Below are positions 1-7,886 of a DNA stretch of 46,429 bases, piece by piece (position 1 is the stretch's first letter; each line of letters begins with the position of its first letter). Both the position numbers and the translations under genes were made by a program. The stretch lies in the NCBI RefSeq assembly GCF_001890925.1, contig NZ_MLCB01000111.1, forward strand, positions 1 to 46,429, in the 5' to 3' direction. The notes beneath the pieces are model-generated. The model was not told where the DNA came from and did no database searches. It saw only the letters and a program-made list of their open reading frames with translations. The stretch comes from Planktotalea frisia. Its GTDB lineage: Bacteria > Pseudomonadota > Alphaproteobacteria > Rhodobacterales > Rhodobacteraceae.

Positions 1-370
1 GAAAACAACGTCAGATCAGGAAGTAGAACGACCGCAACAAGCGCCACTGCCGCGCGAGCGGCTTAGTCCCAGTCCGCACACCCGACCTTCGACACTTCTT
101 GCTCGACAGTCATTTCAACGGTTCAAAATCCGGTAACCGCTGTTATGTGATGCAGCTACATTGTCGTGATGCTGTCTAATCATTTCGCTAAGCCGCGCAG
201 ATGCTGACCGTGGGGGGCATATCGACATGGTTTCTATGCGCTTAATGTTGGCAACATCCGCAATACATTTGAGCAAAGCACCAAACTCACCATATATGCC
301 GCCCATGGGGCGGTCGGCATATGCGCGGCGGGCTTGAAAGCCCTTGATTCCGCGTGTTGTCGTTGTTGCG
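1..370. other. Region without a convincing gene, downstream of the ABC permease
   Basis: No recognisable gene is seen here. One open frame on the minus strand (115-414) would encode 99 residues, but it overlaps the end of the permease gene out of frame and matches no family I know. Two inverted repeats lie just past the permease stop. One has arms 294-301 and 315-322 (ATATGCCG / CGGCATAT). The other is a small GGGCT/AGCCC hairpin at 330-343. They may end or protect the ABC transporter mRNA, but neither is followed by a T-run on the minus strand. Confidence 0.4.
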
Positions 371-1345
371 TTACCGCCCTCTAATCCGAGGATCGAGTGC
401 ATCCCGCAGACCATCGCCCAAGTAATTCACCGACAAAACCGTCAATGAAATCGCAATACCGGGCAAAACAACGCGCTCAGGGTATTCGGTCATGCGCGGC
501 ACGCTATCGGCCAGCATCTTGCCCCATGTGGGGAAGTCGGACGGGAAGCCTACACCGAGGAAGGACAAAGCGCTTTCGGTAATGATCGCGGTCGCCAGAC
601 CCAAGGTTGCAGAAACCATAATGGGGGACATGATATTGGGCAGCAAATGCCGTGTGATGATCTTGTAGGGCGTCGTGCCGATAGAGCGGGCGGCGAGGAT
701 GAATTCGCGCTCTTTCAGGGCCAATATCTCGCCCCGCACGATGCGGGCTGTTTGCATCCAGCTTGTGATGCCGATGATGCCGACGATGAGCACGAACATA
801 CCGCCCTCTGGGCCATAGGCCGCGCGGAGAGGTTGGCGGAAGAGGGTAACTGCGACCAGCAAAAGGGGCAGCAAAGGCAAGGACAGCACGAGGTCCGTGA
901 AGCGCATCAGCACACCGTCGAGGCGTTTGAAGTAGCCGGAGAGGACGCCGATGAGCGTTCCAAGAACCAGCGCAAGGATCATCGCGGCCCAGCCAACGGC
1001 CAAGGACGTGCGCCCCCCTTTGATCATATTGGCGAGCCCATCACGCCCTAGATTGTCGGTGCCAAGCGGGCGGTTCCACGAGACCTTCGCATCACCATCC
1101 CAGAGCCAAGTGTAGATCGGGCGAATGTCTTTATTGCGGATGTCGAGTTTTTGCGGATCGATCTGCCAGATCAGCGGGCCAAGGATCACAAATAGCGTGA
1201 TAAAGATTAAGAAGCCGCCGCCAAACAGAGCCCCTTTGTGCTTGCGGAACTGGTCCCAAACGTCTTTCCACTGGCTGCGTGGGGGCTTTTGCGGCTCTTT
1301 GTCTTGTAGGGCCGCAATCGGATCTATCTGGGCGATATCAGTCAT
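371..1345 (-). CDS. Peptide/opine-type ABC transporter permease (DppC/OppC family)
   Basis: Inner-membrane permease of a binding-protein-dependent importer for dipeptides, oligopeptides or related compounds. With the start at 1345 (MTDIAQ) it has 324 residues. This start overlaps the upstream permease stop by 8 bases and is preferred over an in-frame ATG at 1387, which lies deep inside the neighbour. A cytoplasmic N-terminal segment is followed by a first membrane helix near residues 39-58, then a periplasmic stretch with the family's PLGTDNLGRD motif, and then the membrane domain. The EAA-type loop that contacts the ATPase is visible at about 214-226 (EFILAARSIGTTP). The C-terminus DALDPRIRGR is typical of the family. 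It is transcribed after the binding protein and DppB-like genes. The substrate cannot be read from the sequence; the adjacent M20 hydrolases suggest peptides or N-acyl amino acids. Confidence 0.93.
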   Translation of the reverse strand: MTDIAQIDPIAALQDKEPQKPPRSQWKDVWDQFRKHKGALFGGGFLIFITLFVILGPLIWQIDPQKLDIRNKDIRPIYTWLWDGDAKVSWNRPLGTDNLGRDGLANMIKGGRTSLAVGWAAMILALVLGTLIGVLSGYFKRLDGVLMRFTDLVLSLPLLPLLLVAVTLFRQPLRAAYGPEGGMFVLIVGIIGITSWMQTARIVRGEILALKEREFILAARSIGTTPYKIITRHLLPNIMSPIMVSATLGLATAIITESALSFLGVGFPSDFPTWGKMLADSVPRMTEYPERVVLPGIAISLTVLSVNYLGDGLRDALDPRIRGR

Positions 1346-2345
1346 AGCGGATCCTCGGATCAAGTACGCCGTAGAGAATATCGGCAATCAGGTTAAACAG
1401 CACGATCAGGATCGCAAAGATGAAGGTGAGCGTCAGAACCATGGGTATATCATTGGCGAACAAAGCGGTGAGCAATAGTTGCCCGATGCCGTTCACCTTG
1501 AACACGTTCTCTGTGATGATCGCGCCGCCAAAGATCGCGGGCACGCCGAGCGCGATGACGGTGACCACTGGGATCATTGAGTTTCTGAGCACATGCACCA
1601 TGACGACGACGGCTTCTGAGAGGCCTTTGGCGCGGGCCGTGCGCACATAATCTTGGTTCAGGTTCTCGAGCATGGACGCGCGCATGTAGCGGCTGATCTG
1701 CGCGGTGGTTTGCAAGGCGAGCACCATAACCGGCATGATCATCTGCATGAACTGCACTTTGAAGCTGGCCCAATCGGTGACCACATGGGTGGTGTCATAG
1801 ATCGAAGGGAGCCAACCAAGCTGCACAGAGAAAAGCACAATGAGCAGGGGGCCCGTGAAGAACGGCGGGATTGAAAAGCCGATCATCGAAACAAACGTAC
1901 CGGTCTGATCAAAGACAGAGTACTGACGATACGCGGAATAGATGCCAATCGGCAAGGCGATCAAAACACCAACAATATAGGCCATCGCAACAACCCAAAG
2001 TGTCTGTGGCATACGCTGGATTACGATGTCCATCACCGGGCTGCGGGTCTGCCAAGAGATGACGCGCTGCACGCCTTCTGTGTAGGTTGTACCCCACATC
2101 CAATCCCAAAACACCATCGGTTCGATGATGAAGAACTGATAGAGCCATTTGAAGAAACGGATATGCGATGGCTGACCAAGGCCAAGCGCTTCGCGCATTT
2201 TTTCTTTCACTTCGGGGGGGACTGTCAGGGGAACCTGCGCCATGGGATCGCCGGGCGCGAGTTCCATAAGCATAAAGATCACGAGCGCAATGAACAAAAG
2301 CGTCGGAATAGACAGAAGCAGACGTCGTATCGTGAAAGTCAGCAT
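1338..2345 (-). CDS. Peptide/opine-type ABC transporter permease (DppB/OppB family)
   Basis: First membrane permease of the importer, 335 residues from the ATG at 2345 (MLTFTIRR). A longer frame reaching 2462 would add 39 residues that look non-family and would run through the hairpin behind the binding-protein gene, so it is rejected. Residues 1-35 hold the first membrane helix, ending in the family motif LAPGDP. The EAA loop is at about 232-241 (DYVRTARAKG), and the protein ends with GVLDPRIRYD, as DppB proteins do. A hydrophilic insertion (about residues 70-115, IIEPMVFWDWMWGTTYTEG) lies between helices 1 and 2. The gene is separated from the binding-protein gene by about 130 bases containing a stable stem-loop, and overlaps the DppC-like gene by 8 bases. 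Confidence 0.93.
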   Translation of the reverse strand: MLTFTIRRLLLSIPTLLFIALVIFMLMELAPGDPMAQVPLTVPPEVKEKMREALGLGQPSHIRFFKWLYQFFIIEPMVFWDWMWGTTYTEGVQRVISWQTRSPVMDIVIQRMPQTLWVVAMAYIVGVLIALPIGIYSAYRQYSVFDQTGTFVSMIGFSIPPFFTGPLLIVLFSVQLGWLPSIYDTTHVVTDWASFKVQFMQMIMPVMVLALQTTAQISRYMRASMLENLNQDYVRTARAKGLSEAVVVMVHVLRNSMIPVVTVIALGVPAIFGGAIITENVFKVNGIGQLLLTALFANDIPMVLTLTFIFAILIVLFNLIADILYGVLDPRIRYD

Positions 2346-2429
2346 GGGCGTCCAGACTTGAAGTTCAGGTGTGTTAGCGACTGTGCCTCGATAGGCAGAA
2401 CGGCAAACAAACCAAGTTGGTGAAAGAAT

Positions 2430-2460
2430 GCGCCCCGCCAGCAAATAACCGGCAGGGCGC
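2430..2460 (-). promoter_or_regulatory. Intercistronic stem-loop between binding protein and permease genes
   Basis: Arms 2430-2442 and 2448-2460 pair over 13 positions with a 5-nt A/U loop. Three of the pairs are G-U on the minus-strand RNA, while the same positions would be C-A mismatches on plus-strand RNA. The hairpin is therefore stable only in the transcribed direction. It is followed by a moderately U-rich stretch (AUUCUUUC). The location right after the binding-protein stop fits the known role of such hairpins: partial termination or 3' protection, keeping binding protein in excess over permease. Function is inferred. Confidence 0.6.
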
Positions 2461-2477
2461 AAGACCGTTAGGTCGAT

Positions 2478-4181
2478 TTAGTCAACACGGTGCCAGTCTG
2501 CGATATTCCACAGCTCTGAGTCCCAAACGTTCAGGACAACACCACCAAGTGAATTGGCATGTGCAGAAACACGTGCACGGTTCACCAGTGGGATGATCGT
2601 GTTTGTGTCTTTCGTTACCATGTCGTTCATTTTACGCGCGATTTCGCCACGCTTGTCGATGTCGCCTGTGCGGCCAAGCTCGTCGATCAACTCGTCATAT
2701 GCTGGATCGCAGAAACGGTTGATGTTCTCACCCTGCCACTGGCTGGATGGCTTAGGCTCGTTACCACAACGGTACGCTGCAAGGTACTGCTGCGGGTCTG
2801 TGCCGTTGAAGGTGTTGGCATACATTTCCACGTCCGCGTAGAACTTCTGGAACGTGTCGGGCGACCCTGGGTCACCGCCGAAGAAGACAGACGCGTCAAG
2901 ATTGCGCAGCTCTGTTTCAACACCGATCTGGCTCCACCAGTCTTTGATCAACGCTTGGAAGTCCTGACGAACAGCGTTTGTAGATGTCTGGTACAGAAGG
3001 GAAAGCTTCATGCCGTCCTTTTCACGTACGCCGTCACCGTCGCTGTCAACCCAGCCAGCACCTTCGAGCAACGCTTTCGCTTTGTCGAGATCCTGTGTCA
3101 GGCAGGATGTGTTGTCAGATGCATAGATCGCTGGTGCAGGCACGAGGTTACAAGTCGGTGTACCTGCCTTGCCGTAGCCAACTTCTGTCAGCAATGCACG
3201 GTCGATAGAGATCGACAGAGCTTCACGAACAGCCGCATCGCTGAGGATCGGGTGTGGTTCTGCAACAGTTGAACGTGTCTCTGCTGGCAGATCTGGGCTA
3301 GGGTTCGTCATGTTCATCTCAAGACGCTCAACCAACGGGCCGAAACCTGCGATTGCTTTACCTTTGCCGGCTTCTTCCATCTTTGCGATGACGTCTGGTG
3401 CCAACTGAAGGTTCCAAGCGTAATCGAATTCGCCTGTCTCAAGAACAGAACGACCCGCGCCGTTTGCGTCGCCGCCACCTTTGAAGTTCACTTTCGCGAA
3501 CGCAGGCTTAGCTGGGTCACGGTAGTTCGGGTTTGCAGACATCTGGATCACGTCGTTTGGACGGAAATCGTCAACGACGAAGGGGCCTGTGCCGATCGGC
3601 TTGAAGTTCGCGTCTGTGCACTCGGGTGCTTTGGCACCAAGGCAATCAGCAAACTGTGCTGCCTGAATGATTGGGGACTGACCACCAACAAACGGACCAT
3701 ATGGATTTGGCTTTGCCTCAGCGAATGACACTTTGACTGTAAGGTCATCAATCGCTTCAACGTTCTCAACACCGTCAAAGAATGCCAACTGCGCACAGCC
3801 GCCTTCTGGGTGCATACAGTATTCAGCCGTAAATTTTACGTCTGCGGATGTCACAGGCGTGCCGTCCGACCAAAGCAAACCCGCTTTGAGTTTCCATGTG
3901 ATCGACTTGAGATCTTCAGAAACGCCGCCGTTTGCGACTGTTGGGACTTCCTCTGCGAGGAAAGGCACCATTGCACCGGTTTCATTGTAGCGCGCGAGCG
4001 GCTCGATCACGAGCGACGCTGATTCGACATCCTTGGTACCGCCCGAAAGGAACGGGTTCAGGATGGAAGGCGCTTGCCAATAGATGATGTTGACAGTGCC
4101 GTCTGATCCGCGCTCAGCCATAGCCATAGGGGCCATCACAAAGCTCGCAGCCGCACCCAACATGAGTGTACGAAGCATCAT
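2478..4181 (-). CDS. ABC transporter periplasmic substrate-binding protein (SBP_bac_5 family)
   Basis: Periplasmic receptor of the importer, 567 residues, of the large peptide/nickel/opine-binding class. Residues 1-22 form a Sec signal peptide (hydrophobic core LMLGAAASFVMAPMA) with cleavage likely after AMA, before ERG. The body has the family hallmarks: an early IIYWQAPSILNPFLSGG strand and ligand-cleft segment, SDGTPVTSADVKF, and a KPIGTGPFVV segment, and it ends in a WNIADWHRVD tail. A clear ribosome site, AAGGAG, lies about 10 bases before the ATG at 4181; a second ATG at 4178 is possible. The gene is first in its operon, divergent from the fused ATPase gene at 4510, so transporter halves share a control region. 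Four internal cysteines are visible as likely disulfide partners (for example in CMHPEGGC). The ligand is unknown. Confidence 0.93.
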   Translation of the reverse strand: MMLRTLMLGAAASFVMAPMAMAERGSDGTVNIIYWQAPSILNPFLSGGTKDVESASLVIEPLARYNETGAMVPFLAEEVPTVANGGVSEDLKSITWKLKAGLLWSDGTPVTSADVKFTAEYCMHPEGGCAQLAFFDGVENVEAIDDLTVKVSFAEAKPNPYGPFVGGQSPIIQAAQFADCLGAKAPECTDANFKPIGTGPFVVDDFRPNDVIQMSANPNYRDPAKPAFAKVNFKGGGDANGAGRSVLETGEFDYAWNLQLAPDVIAKMEEAGKGKAIAGFGPLVERLEMNMTNPSPDLPAETRSTVAEPHPILSDAAVREALSISIDRALLTEVGYGKAGTPTCNLVPAPAIYASDNTSCLTQDLDKAKALLEGAGWVDSDGDGVREKDGMKLSLLYQTSTNAVRQDFQALIKDWWSQIGVETELRNLDASVFFGGDPGSPDTFQKFYADVEMYANTFNGTDPQQYLAAYRCGNEPKPSSQWQGENINRFCDPAYDELIDELGRTGDIDKRGEIARKMNDMVTKDTNTIIPLVNRARVSAHANSLGGVVLNVWDSELWNIADWHRVD

Positions 4182-4509
4182 AAAAAGTTCTCCTTGTTGA
4201 ATGAAATCAACGCCCTAACGGCACGATCCCATAGTCTTTTATAGTCAGCTTGCCGCTGACCTCTTCTCAACAGTCGAAGGATACAAATTGTCGCCGCTAG
4301 ATCTGGATTACCCAAACAACGACACACAAACATCCCCCAACCACTACCCCTATCGAAACATAAGCTGAGGAAAATGCAAGCGTCTTCACGGCGAAAATTC
4401 TGAGGAAATTCAAAAAGCTGCTTTGTTGTGCACAACGCCGAGGAAAGGTTTTGACATCGCGTGTGATCTGCACTTAGCCTGATTCAATTCATCGTATGGG
4501 GAAGACAGA
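4182..4509. promoter_or_regulatory. Divergent control region between binding-protein and ATPase genes
   Basis: This 328-base gene-free stretch holds several sequence signals. A perfect 12-base palindrome GTTGTGCACAAC lies at 4425-4436. A -35-like TTGACA (4451-4456) is followed after 17 bases by TTAGCC (4474-4479), a poor -10, facing the ATPase gene. A perfect inverted repeat GTCAGC/GCTGAC (4244-4249, 4255-4260) and a direct repeat ATAGTC (4231-4236, 4241-4246) lie on the binding-protein side, with a TATAAA (minus strand, 4243-4238) as a possible -10. The short word GAGGAAA occurs three times on the plus strand (4367, 4402, 4440). This suggests a regulated divergent promoter; no regulator gene is adjacent. 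Confidence 0.5.
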
Positions 4510-6330
4510 ATGCTCGATCAACCAATCGCCCAAATCGAAAACCTGCGGGTCGAATTTCAGACCAAAGATGGTCCTGTGGTTGGGGTTGAGGATGTTTCTT
4601 TCTCGATCAATTCGGGTGAAACGGTTTGTGTCGTGGGCGAATCTGGCTCTGGTAAATCCGTGTCGTCGCTCTCTTTGATGCGGCTCGTGGAATATGGCGG
4701 TGGTGAAATCGCAGGCGGTCGCCTCATTTTTGATCGTAAAAATGACGGCCCTATGGATTTGCGCGAAGCCGGCCCTGATTTAATGCGCACGATTCGTGGC
4801 AACGAGATCGGCATGATTTTCCAAGAGCCGATGACAGCGTTGAACCCTGTTTTCACAATCGGACGTCAGTTGACTGAAGGCTTGCGCGTTCACAAAGGGC
4901 TAAGCAAAGCCGAAGCGCAAGAGCGCGCGCTAGAGCTAATGCGCCAAGTGCGTATTCCCGAGCCTGAGAAGCGCTTGGATCAATATCCACATGAGTTATC
5001 CGGTGGCATGCGCCAGCGTGTGGTCATCGCGATTGCATTGGCGTGCGAGCCACGTTTGTTGATCGCGGATGAGCCAACGACGGCTTTGGACGTGACGATC
5101 CAAGCTGAGATTTTGGCGCTGATGGATCGTCTCAAGCGCGAAACAGGCACCGCTGTTATGTTCATCACCCATGATATGGCCGTGGTCGCACAGATGGCGG
5201 ATCGCGTCGTAGTGATGTTCCGCGGTAATAAGGTGGAAGAGGGCACAGTCGAGGAAATCTTCGAGAACCCGCAACATCCTTATACGAAAGCGTTGCTGGC
5301 GGCGGTTCCGAAACTTGGCGAGATGCGCGGTAAATCAGCGCCAGAGCCGATGAAACTGCTCGGCACGGATCAAGGCGAGATCAAGCCGATCCCCGGCACC
5401 AATGAGCCATTGCTTGCAGTCACTGGCCTGACGACGCGCTTTCCTGTCACGGGCGGTTTGCTGCGCCGTGTGGTTGCGAATGTGCACGCCGCCGAGGATA
5501 TTTCGTTCACGATTAACAAAGGTCAAACCTTGTCGCTGGTAGGGGAGTCCGGTTGTGGCAAGTCTACTGTGGGTCGCTCTTTGTTACGTCTGGTAGAGCC
5601 GATGAGTGGTCAGATCACGCTCGATGGCAAAGAGATCATGGACATGAACCAATCCGAGCTGCGCGCGAGCCGTTTGGACATGCAGATGATTTTCCAAGAC
5701 CCGTTTGCATCGCTCAATCCACAAATGCAGTTGATTGACCAAGTCGCGGAACCCATGCGCAATTATGGCACCGCGTCGGGAAAGGCGCTGACGGACCGTG
5801 TCGAGATGCTGTTTGATCGCGTTGAGCTCCCGCGCTCTTTCTTGCGCCGATTTCCACATGAGTTATCGGGCGGCCAACGCCAGCGCGTGGCAATTGCGCG
5901 GGCTTTGGCGCTGAACCCGAAGTTGATTGTTGCGGATGAGGCCGTCTCGGCCTTGGACGTGTCCGTGCAAGCGCAGGTGGTGAACCTGATGATGGAACTG
6001 CAAGCGGAATTGGGTCTGAGCTATCTGTTTATCAGCCACGACATGGCTGTGGTGGAACGCGTAAGCCATTATGTTGGCGTGATGTATCTGGGCCGTATTG
6101 TTGAAATGGGTCCGCGCGCGGCGGTGTTCGAGAACCCGCAGCACGCTTATACGCAGGCATTGATGAAGGCGGTTCCGATTGCCGATCCGCGCAAGCGCAA
6201 GGATGAACGCGATTTGAACTTCAAACCGATCCCGTCGCCGATGCATCCTGTTGGCTATGACCCTGAGCCGTCGAAATACTCAGAGGTGACGCCAGAGCAT
6301 TTTGTTTTGTTGACGGATAGCGGATACTAA
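4510..6330 (+). CDS. Fused dipeptide/oligopeptide ABC transporter ATPase (DppD-DppF type)
   Basis: Cytoplasmic energy-coupling subunit, 606 residues, with two complete ABC domains in one chain, equivalent to separate DppD and DppF proteins. Domain 1 has Walker A GESGSGKS at 43-50, the signature LSGGMRQR at 163-170 and Walker B LLIADEP at 183-189. Domain 2 has Walker A GESGCGKS at 345-352 and the signature LSGGQRQR at 452-459. Each domain is followed by the peptide-transporter tail region (NPQHPYTKALLAAVP, then NPQHAYTQALMKAVP), which supports the Opp/Dpp subfamily over other ABC classes. The gene is divergent from the binding protein and permeases and begins a plus-strand run of hydrolase and oxidase genes, so transport and breakdown are probably co-regulated. 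An out-of-frame ATG at 4496 is ignored. Confidence 0.95.
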   Translation: MLDQPIAQIENLRVEFQTKDGPVVGVEDVSFSINSGETVCVVGESGSGKSVSSLSLMRLVEYGGGEIAGGRLIFDRKNDGPMDLREAGPDLMRTIRGNEIGMIFQEPMTALNPVFTIGRQLTEGLRVHKGLSKAEAQERALELMRQVRIPEPEKRLDQYPHELSGGMRQRVVIAIALACEPRLLIADEPTTALDVTIQAEILALMDRLKRETGTAVMFITHDMAVVAQMADRVVVMFRGNKVEEGTVEEIFENPQHPYTKALLAAVPKLGEMRGKSAPEPMKLLGTDQGEIKPIPGTNEPLLAVTGLTTRFPVTGGLLRRVVANVHAAEDISFTINKGQTLSLVGESGCGKSTVGRSLLRLVEPMSGQITLDGKEIMDMNQSELRASRLDMQMIFQDPFASLNPQMQLIDQVAEPMRNYGTASGKALTDRVEMLFDRVELPRSFLRRFPHELSGGQRQRVAIARALALNPKLIVADEAVSALDVSVQAQVVNLMMELQAELGLSYLFISHDMAVVERVSHYVGVMYLGRIVEMGPRAAVFENPQHAYTQALMKAVPIADPRKRKDERDLNFKPIPSPMHPVGYDPEPSKYSEVTPEHFVLLTDSGY

Positions 6331-6331
6331 A

Positions 6332-6706
6332 ATGCACCTTAAGCAGATCACACCTTTTGTGCCCTGCACGTCGCTCCAAAAGCAGATTGGCTTTTACCGA
6401 GATATTCTGGGCTTCGCGGTTGGGGGGCAAGCTTCGAACTATGCATTCTTGCGGCGCGATGATGTGGCGATCCGGCTTGTGGAAGTGTATGCATCCGTTG
6501 ATCTGCACGCAGCAGAACGTGAGAGTTCATTTTACGTTGATGTAGTTGGCCTTGATGCACTCTATGCGACGCTTAAGCCAGCGCTTGATACGCTTGCGCA
6601 AGGCCGTGTTCGCGCGCCCTTTAATCAAGACTACGGGCAACGAGAATTCCATGTCACCGATGAAGACTGCACGCTGATCTTTTTTGGTGAAGCTTTAACA
6701 AACTGA
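6332..6706 (+). CDS. VOC-family protein (glyoxalase/bleomycin-resistance fold)
   Basis: Small cytoplasmic protein of 124 residues. The opening LKQITPFVPCTSLQKQIGFYRDILGF is the typical first beta-alpha-beta unit of vicinal-oxygen-chelate proteins, and the end (QREFHVTDEDCTLIFFGE) resembles the closing strand with the usual glutamate. Length is normal for a one-domain VOC protein, which would act as a dimer. It starts one base after the ATPase stop and seven bases before the argE-like gene, so it is part of the operon. The reaction is unknown: bleomycin-binding, dioxygenase and glyoxalase members cannot be told apart here, and the histidine of the first metal site is not obvious. Confidence 0.8.
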   Translation: MHLKQITPFVPCTSLQKQIGFYRDILGFAVGGQASNYAFLRRDDVAIRLVEVYASVDLHAAERESSFYVDVVGLDALYATLKPALDTLAQGRVRAPFNQDYGQREFHVTDEDCTLIFFGEALTN

Positions 6707-6713
6707 GAGCCTT

Positions 6714-7886
6714 ATGACCAAAACGCTGACGCCCTTTGAGTTGATGACCAAGCTCATCAGCTTCCCCACGGTCTCACGAGACAGCAATCTGCCTCTGATT
6801 AACTGGGTCGAAGAATACCTCAATTCCCACGGGATCACCTGCCATCGCTTTTACGACGACACCGAAGGGCGCATCGTCGAAAAGGCCGCACTCTTCGCCC
6901 ATGTCGGTCCAGAACAGGACGGCGCAATCGTGCTCTCTGGTCACACGGATGTTGTGCCGATTGACGGCCAGCCTTGGGACACCGACCCGTGGACGGTCAC
7001 TGAAAAAGAAGGCAAATACTACGGGCGCGGCACCTGTGACATGAAAGGCTTTGACGCGTTGGCGATCTGGGCCTTGGTTGAAGCGCATAAGCGCGGAGTG
7101 AAGCGGCCACTGCAAATCGCACTTAGTTTTGACGAGGAAATCGGCTGCATAGGCGCGCCGCCTATGATCAACCGTATGCTCGAAGTGCTGCCCAAAGCCT
7201 CTGCCGTGATCGTCGGCGAACCCAGCATGATGCAAGCGGTGACGGGTCACAAAGGCGGGCGCGGATATATGACCCATGTGAAGGGCTTTGAGGTGCATTC
7301 GTCGCTTATCCACACGGGCGTCAACGCGATCATGTATGGGGCCAAGCTGATTGAGTGGGCCAATGAGGTGAACGCGCAGAACATGGCGGCGGAACCGTCA
7401 GAGGTGGCGCTGCAATTTGATCCGCCGTTCACCACTGCCCATGTGGGCATCATCGAGGGCGGCACAGCCCATAACATCACCGCAAAAGATTGCCACTTCG
7501 GCGTCGATTTCCGCGTTGTTCCCGGCGAAAACCCACTGGACTACCGCGATCGCTATTTCGAGAAAGTGCGTGAAGTCGAAGCGTTGATGCAAGCCGTTGT
7601 ACCCGAGACGTCAATCGCGTTGAAAGAGCGTTTCAACGTGCCGCCTTTGGTGCCCGAAGAGAACGGCGAAGCAGAAACACTCGTGCGCCAGATCACAGGT
7701 GACAACGCGTCCCACAAGGTCAGCTACGGCACCGAAGCAGGGCAATTTCAAGAGCGTGGATACTCCGCTGTCATTTGCGGCCCCGGTGACATTGCGCAGG
7801 CGCACCAACCAAATGAATATTGCACCGTTGCACAATTCAACGCGGGGCATGACTTCATGGAGAAGCTGCTTGAGCGCTTGATGTAA
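6714..7886 (+). CDS. argE: M20 metallopeptidase, acetylornithine deacetylase-like
   Basis: Cytoplasmic di-zinc hydrolase of 390 residues that removes an acyl group from an N-acyl amino acid; in ArgE the substrate is N-acetylornithine. Metal and catalytic residues of the M20 family are visible: SGHTD (H77, D79), the bridging GRGTCDMKGFD (D109), the DEEIG pair (E141, E142), GEP (E169) and a C-terminal histidine in the AHQPNEY region. The PxDGQPWDTDPW stretch after the first motif is characteristic of ArgE/DapE/ArgE-like deacetylases. Placement in a peptide-transporter operon beside an amine oxidase argues for a catabolic role on imported acylated amino acids, perhaps instead of arginine synthesis. 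The symbol is therefore by family resemblance only. Its stop overlaps the next start by one base (TAATG). Confidence 0.88.
   Translation: MTKTLTPFELMTKLISFPTVSRDSNLPLINWVEEYLNSHGITCHRFYDDTEGRIVEKAALFAHVGPEQDGAIVLSGHTDVVPIDGQPWDTDPWTVTEKEGKYYGRGTCDMKGFDALAIWALVEAHKRGVKRPLQIALSFDEEIGCIGAPPMINRMLEVLPKASAVIVGEPSMMQAVTGHKGGRGYMTHVKGFEVHSSLIHTGVNAIMYGAKLIEWANEVNAQNMAAEPSEVALQFDPPFTTAHVGIIEGGTAHNITAKDCHFGVDFRVVPGENPLDYRDRYFEKVREVEALMQAVVPETSIALKERFNVPPLVPEENGEAETLVRQITGDNASHKVSYGTEAGQFQERGYSAVICGPGDIAQAHQPNEYCTVAQFNAGHDFMEKLLERLM

Noticed and set aside
115-140. tRNA T-arm-like string GGTTCAAAATCC
   Set aside because: No matching acceptor, D or anticodon stems around it and no CCA; the T-stem itself does not pair.
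115-414. 99-residue open frame on the minus strand overlapping the end of the permease gene
   Set aside because: No family resemblance, no ribosome site, and it overlaps the permease 3' end out of frame. I briefly considered a transposase remnant but could not match any motif.
2559-3272. 237-residue open frame antisense to the binding-protein gene
   Set aside because: Lies entirely inside a convincing gene on the other strand. The product is cysteine/valine-rich without domain structure; a codon-bias shadow.
4178-4435. 85-residue minus-strand open frame upstream of the binding-protein gene
   Set aside because: It runs through the promoter and ribosome-binding site of the binding-protein gene and has no domain; best explained as leader sequence.
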